NCBI RefSeq assembly: GCF_026625985.1
Contig: NZ_CP113116.1
Span: forward strand, 496,001-560,000
Source of the DNA: Mycobacterium sp. Aquia_213
GTDB taxonomy: Bacteria; Actinomycetota; Actinomycetes; Mycobacteriales; Mycobacteriaceae
Length of the DNA stretch: 64,000 nucleotides
Direction: 5' to 3'
A model generated the notes under the pieces. It did no database searches. It had not been told where the DNA came from and worked only from the letters and a program-made list of their open reading frames with translations. Position numbers and translations under genes: made by a program. Of this stretch, positions 55,879 to 64,000 are shown piece after piece (position 1 is the stretch's first letter; every line of letters begins with the position of its first letter).

Positions 55879-57063
55879 GTGACGTCCATTCAACAGCGTG
55901 ATGCGCAGTCGGTGTTGGCTGGGATCGACGATCTGCTCCCGAAGATCCGGGAGCGCGCCCAGGCGACAGAAGACCTGCGTCGGCTGCCCGATGAGACCGT
56001 TGCCGAGCTCGACGAGGTCGGCTTCTTCACGCTGCTGCAGCCCGAGCAGTGGGGTGGTCTGCAATGCGACCCCACGCTGTTCTACGAGGCGGTGCGGCGC
56101 ATCGCCAGCGCGTGTGGTTCCACCGGCTGGGTGAGCTCGATCATCGGCGTGCACAACTGGCACCTGGCGCTGTTCGACCAGCAGGCCCAGGAGGAGGTCT
56201 GGGGTGAGGACCCCAAGACCCGCGTGTCGTCGTCCTACGCCCCGATGGGCGCGGGCGTGGTGACCGACGGGGGCTATCTGGTCAACGGATCGTGGAACTG
56301 GTCGTCCGGCTGCGATCACGCCACCTGGGCGTTCCTCGGCGGACCCGTCATCAAGGACGGTCGCCCTGTCGACTTCGGCAGCTTCCTGATCCCGCGCAGC
56401 GAGTACCGCATCGACGATGTGTGGCATGTCGTCGGCCTGCGCGGCACGGGCAGCAACACCGTCGTCGTCAAGGACGTCTTCGTGCCGCGGCACCGGTTCC
56501 TGTCCTACAAGGCGATGAACGACGGCACCGCGGGCGGATATGAGAACAACACCGCGGCGGTCTACAAGATGCCTTGGGGCACAATGCATCCCACCACCAT
56601 TTCGGCTCCGATCGTCGGGATGGCCTACGGCGCGTACGACGCACACGTCGAGCACCAGGGCAAGCGGGTGCGGGCCGCGTTCGCCGGCGAGAAGGCCAAG
56701 GACGACCCGTTCGCCAAGGTCCGCATCGCCGAGGCGGCCAGCGACATCGACGCCGCGTGGCGCCAGCTGAGCGGAAACGTCGCCGACGAATTCGCGCTGC
56801 TCTCGGCCGGCAAGGAGATCCCGTTCGACCTGCGCACCCGCGCCCGCCGCGACCAGGTGCGCGCCACCGGGCGTGCGATCGCTTCCATCGACCGGCTGTT
56901 CGAGGCATCCGGTGCCACGGCTCTGGGTAATGACCAACCGGTGCAACGGTTCTGGCGCGACGCGCATGCGGGCCGGGTACACGCGGCCAACGATCCCGAG
57001 CGGGCTTACCAGATCTTCGGGAACAACGAGTTCGGGTTGCCGCCCGGCGACACCATGGTCTAG
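55879..57063 (+). CDS. hsaA: HsaA, flavin-dependent 3-HSA monooxygenase oxygenase subunit
   Basis: Hydroxylates 3-HSA to 3,4-DHSA in steroid A-ring degradation, using reduced flavin from HsaB. The 394-residue protein has the acyl-CoA-dehydrogenase fold of group D flavin monooxygenases. Conserved segments are GFFTLLQPEQWGG, ASACGSTGWVSSI, VNGSWNWSSGCDHATW and NEFGLPPGDTMV. GTG start after AGGAGG. First gene of the hsaA-hsaD-hsaC-hsaB operon. Confidence 0.96.
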   Translation: MTSIQQRDAQSVLAGIDDLLPKIRERAQATEDLRRLPDETVAELDEVGFFTLLQPEQWGGLQCDPTLFYEAVRRIASACGSTGWVSSIIGVHNWHLALFDQQAQEEVWGEDPKTRVSSSYAPMGAGVVTDGGYLVNGSWNWSSGCDHATWAFLGGPVIKDGRPVDFGSFLIPRSEYRIDDVWHVVGLRGTGSNTVVVKDVFVPRHRFLSYKAMNDGTAGGYENNTAAVYKMPWGTMHPTTISAPIVGMAYGAYDAHVEHQGKRVRAAFAGEKAKDDPFAKVRIAEAASDIDAAWRQLSGNVADEFALLSAGKEIPFDLRTRARRDQVRATGRAIASIDRLFEASGATALGNDQPVQRFWRDAHAGRVHAANDPERAYQIFGNNEFGLPPGDTMV

Positions 57064-57066
57064 GCC

Positions 57067-57942
57067 GTGACGGCTACCGAGGAATTGACGTTCGAGTCCA
57101 CCTCGCGCTTCGTCGAGGTGGACGTGGATGGGCCGCTGAAGCTGCACTACCACGAGGCGGGCGTCGGCAACGACCAGACAATCGTGCTGTTGCACGGCGG
57201 CGGTCCCGGCGCGGCGAGTTGGACGAACTTCTCGCGCAATATCCCGGTGCTCGCTGAGCAATTTCACGTGCTGGCCGTCGATCAGCCCGGGTACGGCCAC
57301 TCCGACAAGCGCGCCGAGCACGGGCAGTTCAACCACTACGCGGCGCGGGCGCTCAACGGTCTCTTCGACCAACTGGGCCTGGGACGTGTTCCGCTGGTTG
57401 GCAATTCGCTGGGCGGTGGCACCGCGGTGCGGTTCGCGCTCGACTATCCGGACCGGGCCGGGCGCCTGGTGCTGATGGGCCCCGGCGGGGTGAGCGTGAA
57501 CCTGTTCGCGCCCGACCCGACCGAGGGCGTCAAACGGTTGGGCAAGTTCTCCGCCGAGCCCACCCGCGAGAATCTCGAGGCGTTTCTGCGGGTGATGGTC
57601 TACGACCAGAAACTGATCACCCCCGAATTGGTCGAGCAGCGCTTCGCGTTGGCCAGCACGCCGGAGTCGCTGACGGCGACCCGTGCGATGGGAATGTCTT
57701 TCGCTGGAGCGGATTTCGAGCTCGGCATGATGTGGCGCGAGGTGCACCGGCTGCGCCAGCCGGTGCTGCTGATCTGGGGCCGCGAGGACCGGGTCAACCC
57801 GCTCGACGGAGCACTGGTCGCGCTGAAGACCATCCCGCGTGCACAGCTGCACGTTTTCGGGCAGTGTGGGCACTGGGCACAGGTGGAGAAGTTCGACGAG
57901 TTCAACAAGCTCACCATCGATTTCCTGGGAGGCGCGCGATGA
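57067..57942 (+). CDS. hsaD: HsaD, 4,9-DSHA hydrolase (C-C bond hydrolase)
   Basis: Meta-cleavage product hydrolase that cleaves 4,9-DSHA after HsaC. The 291-residue alpha/beta hydrolase has the oxyanion-hole segment LLHGGGPGAASW, nucleophile Ser114 in VGNSLGGGTAV, the acid region WGREDRVNPLDG and His in GQCGHWAQVEK. It starts at GTG three bases after hsaA and overlaps the hsaC start. Confidence 0.96.
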   Translation: MTATEELTFESTSRFVEVDVDGPLKLHYHEAGVGNDQTIVLLHGGGPGAASWTNFSRNIPVLAEQFHVLAVDQPGYGHSDKRAEHGQFNHYAARALNGLFDQLGLGRVPLVGNSLGGGTAVRFALDYPDRAGRLVLMGPGGVSVNLFAPDPTEGVKRLGKFSAEPTRENLEAFLRVMVYDQKLITPELVEQRFALASTPESLTATRAMGMSFAGADFELGMMWREVHRLRQPVLLIWGREDRVNPLDGALVALKTIPRAQLHVFGQCGHWAQVEKFDEFNKLTIDFLGGAR

Positions 57943-58841
57943 GCATTCGCTCTCTGGGCTATCTGCGCATTGAGGCCACCGACATGGCGGCCTGGCGTGA
58001 TTACGGTTTGAAAGTCCTCGGCATGATCGAGGGCAAGGGTGCCACCGAGGGTGCCCTGTATCTGCGGATGGACGATTTCCCGGCCCGGCTGGTGATCGTC
58101 CCCGGCGAGCACGACCGGCTCATCGAAGCCGGCTGGGAATGCGCGAACGCCGCTGGCCTGCAAGAGATCCGGAACCGGCTCGACGTCGAGGGCACGCCGT
58201 ACAAGGAGGCCACCGCCGCCGAGTTGGCCGATCGCCGAGTGGACGAGATGATCCGGTTCTCGGACCCGTCGGGTAACTGCCTGGAGGTCTTCCACGGCGC
58301 CGCCCTCGAGCATCGCCGCGTGGTCAGCCCGTATGGGCACAAGTTCGTCACCGAGGAACAGGGCCTGGGACACGTGGTCTTGACCACCCGTGACGACGAA
58401 GAGACGCTGCACTTCTACCGGGATGTGCTGGGCTTCAAGCTGCGGGACTCGATGCGGCTGCCGCCGCAGGTGGTCGGCCGGCCCGCGGACGGACCGCCCG
58501 CGTGGCTGCGATTCCTGGGCTGCAACCCGCGTCATCACAGCCTGGCCTTCATGCCCGGACAGACCCCCAGCGGCATCGTGCACCTGATGGTCGAGGTGGG
58601 AGAGGCCGACGACGTCGGCCTGTGCCTGGACCGCGCGCTGCGCAAGAAGGTGCCGATGTCGGCGACGCTGGGCCGCCACGTCAACGACCTGATGCTGTCC
58701 TTCTACATGAAGACCCCCAGCGGATTCGATATCGAATTCGGTTGTGAGGGAAGACAAGTCGAAGACGATGGTTGGGTCGCCCGGGAGAGCACCGCGATCA
58801 GCCTGTGGGGTCACGACTTCAGCGTCGGCTTCAAGGGCTGA
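57939..58841 (+). CDS. hsaC: HsaC, extradiol dioxygenase (3,4-DHSA ring cleavage)
   Basis: Iron-dependent meta-cleavage of the catechol 3,4-DHSA. The 300-residue type I extradiol dioxygenase has two vicinal-oxygen-chelate domains. The C-terminal half carries iron ligands in GLGHVVLTT, HHSLAFM and FDIEFGCEG. The ATG at 57939 gives exactly the length of the M. tuberculosis enzyme; the open frame to 57732 overlaps hsaD. Confidence 0.97.
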   Translation: MSIRSLGYLRIEATDMAAWRDYGLKVLGMIEGKGATEGALYLRMDDFPARLVIVPGEHDRLIEAGWECANAAGLQEIRNRLDVEGTPYKEATAAELADRRVDEMIRFSDPSGNCLEVFHGAALEHRRVVSPYGHKFVTEEQGLGHVVLTTRDDEETLHFYRDVLGFKLRDSMRLPPQVVGRPADGPPAWLRFLGCNPRHHSLAFMPGQTPSGIVHLMVEVGEADDVGLCLDRALRKKVPMSATLGRHVNDLMLSFYMKTPSGFDIEFGCEGRQVEDDGWVARESTAISLWGHDFSVGFKG

Positions 58842-58854
58842 TTCGGGGCCGACC

Positions 58855-59421
58855 ATGACTGCCGCGCCGATCGACCCGCGCACGTTTCGCAGCGTGCTCG
58901 GTCAGTTCTGCACCGGGATCACCATCATCACCACGGTGCACGACGACGTTGCGATCGGCTTCGCCTGCCAGTCGTTCGCGGCGCTGTCGCTGGATCCGCC
59001 GCTGGTGCTGTTCTGCCCGACCAAGGTGTCGCGTTCGTGGCAGGCCATCGAGGCCAGCGGCCGGTTCTGCGTCAACATGCTGACCGAGAGCCAAAAACAC
59101 GTCTCGGCCCGATTCGGATCCAAGGAACCCGACAAGTTCGCCGGGATCGACTGGCACGCATCAGAACTCGGCTCGCCGATCATCGACGGCTCGCTTGCCC
59201 ACATCGACTGCACGGTGGCATCCGTGCACGACGGCGGCGATCACTTCGTGGTTTTCGGTGCGGTGCAGTCGCTTTCGGAGGCGCCCAAGATCAAGCCGCG
59301 TCCGTTGTTGTTCTACCGCGGCGAATACACCGGGATCGAACCGGACAAGACGACGCCGGCTCAGTGGCGCGACGACCTGGAAGCGTTCCTGACCACCACG
59401 ACCCAGGACACCTGGCTCTAG
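58855..59421 (+). CDS. hsaB: HsaB, flavin reductase subunit of 3-HSA monooxygenase
   Basis: Reduces FMN/FAD with NADH for HsaA. The 188-residue protein of the flavin_reduct family starts TAAPIDPRTFRSVLGQFCTG and shows VAIGFACQSFAALSLDPPLV and FGSKEPDKFAGI. It follows hsaC by 13 bp. Its stop shares a CTAG with the convergent membrane-protein gene. In M. tuberculosis the next gene is nat, which is absent here. Confidence 0.96.
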   Translation: MTAAPIDPRTFRSVLGQFCTGITIITTVHDDVAIGFACQSFAALSLDPPLVLFCPTKVSRSWQAIEASGRFCVNMLTESQKHVSARFGSKEPDKFAGIDWHASELGSPIIDGSLAHIDCTVASVHDGGDHFVVFGAVQSLSEAPKIKPRPLLFYRGEYTGIEPDKTTPAQWRDDLEAFLTTTTQDTWL

Positions 59422-59894
59422 CGGTTAGGCGTCCCGCGGTAGGTCTCCCGCCCGACGGGTTCGGCGTCCGTCGCCGCATCCAACGACTCCGAAGACCAGG
59501 CCTCGTCGCGGTCCCGTGCGGGCTCTGCGGCCTCGCGGTCCTTCTTGTTGCCGGTCTTCGGGTCGATGCGGTCGGCGTGGTCCCAGCGCTCTTGGAGCTG
59601 CTCGCGCGATGCCGCGGCCTCACTTTGATGCTGGGCCGCATGCTCGGCCAACCTGGCCGCTTCGGCCGCCTTGACCTCGGCCTCGGCTTGTGCGGCACGG
59701 GCTTTGGCGGCTGTTTCCTGGGCCAGTGCTTCGCGGCGTTCGAGCTTGGCCGACTCCAACCTGGCGTGCTCGCGAATCTGTTCGGCCTGCCGATGGCGGC
59801 GACGCCGGGTTGCGCTGACCGCCACGATCACGGCGGCGATCAGTAAAAGTGCTGCTACTACGGCAATCACAATCAATAGCGTGTTGTGTGTCAT
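59418..59894 (-). CDS. Small membrane-anchored coiled-coil protein
   Basis: The 158-residue protein starts at ATG 59894 with THNTLLIVIAVVAALLLIAA, one N-terminal transmembrane helix, then a basic patch (TRRRRHRQ). An Ala/Glu/Arg-rich region of about 80 residues follows, predicted to be coiled-coil, and then a charged tail. No family was recognised. It may be a scaffold or cell-envelope protein; the sequence gives no direct function. Confidence 0.78.
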   Translation of the reverse strand: MTHNTLLIVIAVVAALLLIAAVIVAVSATRRRRHRQAEQIREHARLESAKLERREALAQETAAKARAAQAEAEVKAAEAARLAEHAAQHQSEAAASREQLQERWDHADRIDPKTGNKKDREAAEPARDRDEAWSSESLDAATDAEPVGRETYRGTPNR

Positions 59895-59945
59895 CAGGGG
59901 CTCCGTTATCTGTGTGTTGGCCTGGCTGCAGCCCGTCCCCACCCG

Positions 59946-59975
59946 GGTCCCCGTATTCGACACATATAAAACAAG
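59946..59975 (-). repeat. 30-bp direct repeat, copy A, promoter-like
   Basis: On the minus strand it reads CTTGTTT, 16 bases, GGGGACC. This matches copy B (60208-60237) at 25 of 30 positions without gaps. It lies about 50 bp upstream of the membrane-protein gene. The spacing resembles a SigF-type promoter (GTTT-N16-GGGGA), an inference. Confidence 0.55.
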
Positions 59976-60158
59976 GCGTGGTGGTGCCCCGAAATTGCTG
60001 TCGTTTTAACGCGCCGAATACAACGGCATCGAATCGGACAATGACGCATCCGCGCCAATGTTTGGCAGCGCCGCATTTGGGCAACAGATTCGCCATGCGC
60101 GCACTGGCCGCATGGGTATTGGTGGATGTCCGTCAAGCCCGCAGCTCGGTGATGGGTT

Positions 60159-60191
60159 CCCGGTGGCCCGTTGAGGGGGCGGGCCACCGGG
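60159..60191. terminator. Perfect 11-bp hairpin downstream of the kinase/Kelch gene
   Basis: cccggtggccc (60159-60169) pairs with gggccaccggg (60181-60191) around an 11-base loop. It lies about 120 bp past the kinase/Kelch stop, between the two 30-bp repeat copies. It may terminate that transcript; there is no T tract. The remaining bases of 59976-60309 hold no supported gene. Confidence 0.6.
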
Positions 60192-60207
60192 CCGATCCGG
60201 TTGTACG

Positions 60208-60237
60208 GATCCCCATATTAGACATATATCAAACAAG
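60208..60237 (-). repeat. 30-bp direct repeat, copy B, promoter-like
   Basis: Minus strand: CTTGTTT, 16 bases, GGGGATC, 262 bp from copy A. It lies 70 bp downstream of the kinase/Kelch stop, so it would drive a transcript across a region with no evident gene except the membrane protein at 59418-59894. Confidence 0.55.
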
Positions 60238-60309
60238 CGCCTGATGCGCCGCTCCAGGCCGTGATTTCCCCGGCTTAGTACTGGTAGGTGGTCTGGGAGA
60301 AGTCGGTCC

Positions 60310-63300
60310 CTACATGAAGTCCAGGGCCTCGACGGTCGCGATCGGGCCCTCATGCGTCGGCCGGTTGGCGCCACCGATGACGTAGACCGTGTTGCCCACC
60401 GTGGCCACCACCTCGGCGTGCCGCGGCGTGGGCATCGGCGGCAACGTACTCCACTTCCCCTCGGCGATGTCGTACATCTCGACGACGTTGAGCACCCGGG
60501 TCGGCTCTTCGCCACCGACCGCCAGAATCCGGCCGTCGATGTACGTCGCGCCATAGCTGCCCCGCGGTGTCGGCATGCCCACCAACTTGGTCCATTGCCC
60601 GGATTGCGGGTCGAACCGCTCTAGCGCCGCGGAGTTCTTGTCCGAGGACAGGAAGCGTCCGCCGATCGTGTACACGTAGGTGCCGTCGGAGACCGCCGCG
60701 AGGTGTTCGCGCGGGGTGGGCATGTCGGCGGCGTCCTTCCACGAGCTGCCGTCGAAGACCTCGGTCTGGGGGACGAGTTGCTTGGCGTTCTGCCCGCCGA
60801 CGGCGACGAGTTTGTCACCCGCCACCGCCGCGGCCGGCGCCGCGCGGGCGTGCGTCAAGGGCGGCAACTCCACCCAGTTGCCGCCGCGCAGGGCGAAGAC
60901 CTTGTTGGATCCGTCGGCGATGTTGTCGCTCGCGCCGCCGAGCACGACCACCTCGCCGCGGAAGGTCGCCGCCGCCGCGTGGTGCAGCGGGATGGGCAGC
61001 GGCGGCCCGGTTTCCCAGGCTCCCGTCTTGGGGTCGAAACTCTCGGTCGTCTGCAGGGCGACGCCGTTGCGCAGCCCGCCCATGATCCAGATCTTGCCGT
61101 TGAGCACCGTCCACGCCATCATCAACCGGGCCGTCGGCGCGTCCGGCAGTGAGCGCCATTGCGCGGCCGGCTGAATCTTGCGGGCCGGCAGTTTCAGCAC
61201 TTCCGCCGTCGACGTCGGCTGGCTATCGCCGATGGCGCTCGACCCGCCGATCGCGTAGACGGACTTCTCGACCGCCGCGACCGCCATGCCGTGCCGCGGG
61301 GTCGACATGTCGGGCAGACCGGACCACGTTTTGCTCATCAGGTCGAACACCGAAACGCTCTTGAGAACCTGCCCACCGGACACCCCTCCGACGGCTACCA
61401 GCCGGCCGTCGGTGATGGCGACGCCAAGATCGCTGCGTGCCTGGGGAAGCGGGGGCAACGTTGTCCAGGTCTTCGCGACGGGGTCATACGCCTCGACGTT
61501 GACCTGGTCGGAATCCCCGGTGGTGCCGCCCACGGTGTAGACGAGCTTTCCGTCCGAAGCCGCCGCCAGCTGTTGGCGCGGGGTCGGGATCGGAGCGCCG
61601 AGGCTCCAGGAATTGCCGTCGAAGACCTCGGTGGTGTTCAGCAGCGCGCCGCTGGCGTCGACACCGCCGGTGACGACGAGGTGGTCGCCCACGACCGCCG
61701 CCGCCGCTCCCGCGCGCGGCTGCAGCAGGCGGGGCATCTCCACCCAGTGACTGTTGACGACTCGCCAAACCTGATCGTTCGCAACAGGTTTGCCGCCGAC
61801 GGTCTTGAAGCCGCCGAGCACCACAGGGTTTCCCTGCCAGTTGACCGCCATCGCGTCCTGCACGGCAACGGGTAGATCGTCGCCGCCTTTCCAGCTGTCG
61901 ATGACGGGGTCATAGCCCTCTTGTAGTGCCGTGACGCCGCCGTCGCTGCGAATCCCGCCGAAGACCCAGATGGTTCCGTCGACCTGTGTCGTCGCCGTCT
62001 CAACGCGCGACACCCGATCGTTCGTGATCGGCTTCCAGACCACCGGCGCGGCGGTGGTCGGCTGGCCCGCGACGGGCTTGGAATTGTTGTCGGGGGTCAT
62101 CCCGAAGTAGAGGCCGCCGACCACCAACAGCACGACCAAAATCGCCGCACCGGCGACCAGGCCTACGCGATTGCGCTTCTTGCCGGGCTCGGCGAACCAC
62201 TCGCGCACCTTGACCAGGAACGGCTTGCGCCAGGAAGGTGGCACCGAACCGGACGACGCCGACTGGCCGGGACCGCCCGGCGGGCTCATTCCGGAGCCGC
62301 CGCTCGCCGGCGCCGAAGCGCCAACCTGCGCTTGGGTTTCCGCGTTGATTCCGCCGCGCAAGATATTCGCCGCTGCAGCCAACTCGGTCGGATCGGCAGG
62401 CTGGGGCCGCGGGGATGGTGACGCACCCCCGACGACGTCACTTAGCTGCCGGGTGGGGCCCGGGTCCACGGCCGGGGGTGGTGATTTCGGAACCGTCGAC
62501 GTCGTGCCGTCCGGTGCGGGCGCGATCGCTGGGCTGGCAGCGACCGAAGTCCCCGCGGCGACGTTCGGCTGCTTGGTCCCCGTGCTCCCCGCTTCGGTGA
62601 TCGCCATCGAATCGGGTCGTAAACCGTTGAGCTTCTGGGCGGATTGCAATTCGCGGCCGAACTCCGCGGCGGACAGCGGCCGTTCCGCCGGATCAATCGC
62701 CATCGCATGCTCGATGGCCACGCACACCGCGTCCGGGATGCCTTCCGGACGCATGTCCGGGACCCGTGTCGTACTGATGCGCAGGTACTGCGCGACGAGG
62801 TCCTCATCGTTCTTGCGTTCGTGCGCCGCGCCGCCGGCGATCAGTGCGTAGATCGTGGCGCCCAGGGAGTACACGTCGGAAGCGACCGTCGCCGGCTTAC
62901 CGGTCATCACCTCCGGCGCGGTGTAGTCGATTGTGCCGGAGAAGAATCCGGTCGCGGTTTCGTAGCCGCCCTCGATGTGGGCGATCCCGAAGTCACTCAG
63001 CAGCGGTTCGCCGTAATCGCTGACAAGTACGTTGGCGGGCTTGATGTCGCGGTGCAAGGTGCCGCTTCGGTGTGCGGTTTCCAGTGCCCCGCAAAGCTTT
63101 ACGGCGATCCGCAGCGCCTCGGGCCAGGCGGTCGGCCCTTCCCGGCGCAACCGGACGGCCAGGGAATCGGCGGACATGTACGGCATCACGATGTAGGGCC
63201 GTCCGCTCTCGGTCACCCCGACCCGCAGGATGTTGACGATGTTGGGATGCCCCGAGAGCCCACCCATCGCATAGCCTTCACGCAGAAAGCGTTCCCGGCT

Positions 63301-63501
63301 CTCCTCGTCGATATGCGACGGCAGCACTTTGATCGCGACGTTGCGCCCGAGCGCCGTCTCGTAGGCGCAATAGATCACTCCGGCGCCACCCCTGGCGACT
63401 TGGCGTGCGTCCTCGAATCCGGCGTCGGACAATTCCGCGATGAGGCCGCTGGGTGGCGACGCGTCTGTGGGGGACCCCTCACCCATATTCTTGGCGCTCA
63501 A
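60310..63501 (-). CDS. Serine/threonine protein kinase with extracellular Kelch propellers
   Basis: The 1063-residue protein has a cytoplasmic Hanks-type kinase domain (about 30-290): glycine loop RGGAGVIYCAYE, catalytic Lys58 in VAIK, HRDIKPANV at 150-158, DFG at 170-172 and an APE motif near 195. A Pro/Ser-rich juxtamembrane stretch and one transmembrane helix (about 446-468) follow. Outside the cell come about twelve Kelch repeats, each with a GG motif (for example VGGTTGDS, IGGANRPT), enough for two six-bladed propellers. TTG 63501 is used; ATG 63486 is possible. A paralogue follows upstream. Confidence 0.92.
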   Translation of the reverse strand: MSAKNMGEGSPTDASPPSGLIAELSDAGFEDARQVARGGAGVIYCAYETALGRNVAIKVLPSHIDEESRERFLREGYAMGGLSGHPNIVNILRVGVTESGRPYIVMPYMSADSLAVRLRREGPTAWPEALRIAVKLCGALETAHRSGTLHRDIKPANVLVSDYGEPLLSDFGIAHIEGGYETATGFFSGTIDYTAPEVMTGKPATVASDVYSLGATIYALIAGGAAHERKNDEDLVAQYLRISTTRVPDMRPEGIPDAVCVAIEHAMAIDPAERPLSAAEFGRELQSAQKLNGLRPDSMAITEAGSTGTKQPNVAAGTSVAASPAIAPAPDGTTSTVPKSPPPAVDPGPTRQLSDVVGGASPSPRPQPADPTELAAAANILRGGINAETQAQVGASAPASGGSGMSPPGGPGQSASSGSVPPSWRKPFLVKVREWFAEPGKKRNRVGLVAGAAILVVLLVVGGLYFGMTPDNNSKPVAGQPTTAAPVVWKPITNDRVSRVETATTQVDGTIWVFGGIRSDGGVTALQEGYDPVIDSWKGGDDLPVAVQDAMAVNWQGNPVVLGGFKTVGGKPVANDQVWRVVNSHWVEMPRLLQPRAGAAAAVVGDHLVVTGGVDASGALLNTTEVFDGNSWSLGAPIPTPRQQLAAASDGKLVYTVGGTTGDSDQVNVEAYDPVAKTWTTLPPLPQARSDLGVAITDGRLVAVGGVSGGQVLKSVSVFDLMSKTWSGLPDMSTPRHGMAVAAVEKSVYAIGGSSAIGDSQPTSTAEVLKLPARKIQPAAQWRSLPDAPTARLMMAWTVLNGKIWIMGGLRNGVALQTTESFDPKTGAWETGPPLPIPLHHAAAATFRGEVVVLGGASDNIADGSNKVFALRGGNWVELPPLTHARAAPAAAVAGDKLVAVGGQNAKQLVPQTEVFDGSSWKDAADMPTPREHLAAVSDGTYVYTIGGRFLSSDKNSAALERFDPQSGQWTKLVGMPTPRGSYGATYIDGRILAVGGEEPTRVLNVVEMYDIAEGKWSTLPPMPTPRHAEVVATVGNTVYVIGGANRPTHEGPIATVEALDFM

Positions 63502-63607
63502 CTTCCCCGCGATTGTCGAATTCGCGAGCTCAAGAGTATCGCTAGGTAGCTGCCCGGGGACACTATTCGGGCATGATCAATCGGCAGCGGGGTCCGGAAC
63601 CGCCCCG

Positions 63608-64000
63608 CTAGCTGAAATCGAGCGCCTCGACCGTTGCTACCGGGCCCTCGTGCGTCGGGCGGTTGGCGCCGCCGATGACATAGACGGTGTTGCCGACCGT
63701 GGCAACCACCTCGGCGTGACGCGGGGTCGGCATCGGTGGCAGCGTGGTCCATTTCCCGGCGCTGATGTCGTACATCTCGCCCACATTCAGCACCGTCGAC
63801 GGCTCTTCGCCACCGAGTGCGACGATCCGGCCGTCGATGTAGGTGGCACCGTAGCTGCCGCGCGGTGTCGGCATGCCCACCAATTTGGCCCACGTTCCCG
63901 ACCCGAGGTCGAACCGTTCAACCGCCGCGGAGTTCTGGTCGGCGGACAGCAGCCTGCCGCCGAGTGCGTAGACGTAGGTACCGTCCGACACCGCGGCCAG
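63608..64000 (-). CDS. Second kinase/Kelch paralogue, C-terminal Kelch repeats only (5' end outside window)
   Basis: Only the last 130 codons are visible. They align with the end of the neighbouring kinase/Kelch protein at roughly 84% identity by eye (for example KLVGMPTPRGSYGATYIDGR and TVGNTVYVIGGANRPTHEGP in both). The gene is therefore a tandem copy, 106 bp upstream of the first on the same strand. Whether it also has a kinase domain lies beyond the window. Confidence 0.9.
   Translation of the reverse strand: MAAVSDGTYVYALGGRLLSADQNSAAVERFDLGSGTWAKLVGMPTPRGSYGATYIDGRIVALGGEEPSTVLNVGEMYDISAGKWTTLPPMPTPRHAEVVATVGNTVYVIGGANRPTHEGPVATVEALDFS

Noticed and set aside
55780..57873. 697-codon minus-strand ORF across hsaA and hsaD
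   Set aside because: Antisense to two clear enzymes of a known operon; no motif, skewed composition.
59620..60096. Minus-strand ORF beginning MANLLPKCG
   Set aside because: Overlaps the better supported membrane-protein gene in another frame and shows no recognisable domain.

Overview
The window is high-GC DNA from a slow-growing mycobacterium. Gene order and protein sequence follow the Mycobacterium tuberculosis block from ftsH (Rv3610c) to hsaB (Rv3567c), in inverted orientation. Features typical of the genus are present: lsr2, carD, clpC1, mhuD, mmpS/mmpL, and the KstR-controlled steroid catabolism genes. Where M. tuberculosis carries PE_PGRS genes beside clpC1 and mutY, this genome carries other genes. 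It also has insertions after rlmB and between arsB2 and the LacI regulator, so it is a non-tuberculous species. No rRNA, tRNA, insertion sequence or CRISPR array was recognised.

Layout. 1-9635: a plus-strand run of ftsH (5' end outside the window), the folate genes folE-folP-folB-folK, three membrane or cofactor-related genes, and panC-panD-coaX. 9691-14587: lysS, lsr2 and clpC1, with hairpin terminators, a candidate ClgR operator and a nested inverted-repeat element after clpC1. 14611-16724: a frameshifted YbjQ-family gene, then a cobalamin riboswitch driving cbtB-cbtA and an unusual histidine phosphatase. 16725-19228: lpqF and mhuD, divergent from an alpha/beta hydrolase. 19254-27086: an accessory island with a decayed multi-GAF histidine kinase, an NmrA-like protein, a receiver-only protein, a NarL-type regulator, and mmpS-mmpL. 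27626-37566: mutY/canB, a membrane protein, disA-radA, lpqE, carD-ispD-ispF, cysS and rlmB.

37572-42736: a second insertion with a glycerophosphodiesterase, an FAD oxidoreductase and a divergent LuxR-type ATPase regulator; the divergent promoter contains a perfect 16-bp palindrome. 42755-49773: a tightly packed minus-strand run of znuA-znuC-znuB, two PknH-sensor-like lipoproteins, pxpA, a metallo-beta-lactamase-fold hydrolase and arsB2, with a Zur-like box upstream. 49924-51003: a divergent LacI regulator. 51022-59421: kstR, fadE34, kshB and hsaA-hsaD-hsaC-hsaB, with three KstR-type operators. 59418-64000: a small membrane protein and two tandem kinase/Kelch genes, the second cut by the window end.

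Functionally, the window combines housekeeping cofactor biosynthesis (folate, pantothenate/CoA, isoprenoid), proteostasis (FtsH, ClpC1), genome maintenance (DisA, RadA, MutY) and steroid ring degradation with accessory islands for sensing and transport. All family assignments were made by reading motifs and by memory of M. tuberculosis orthologues; no database search was run.
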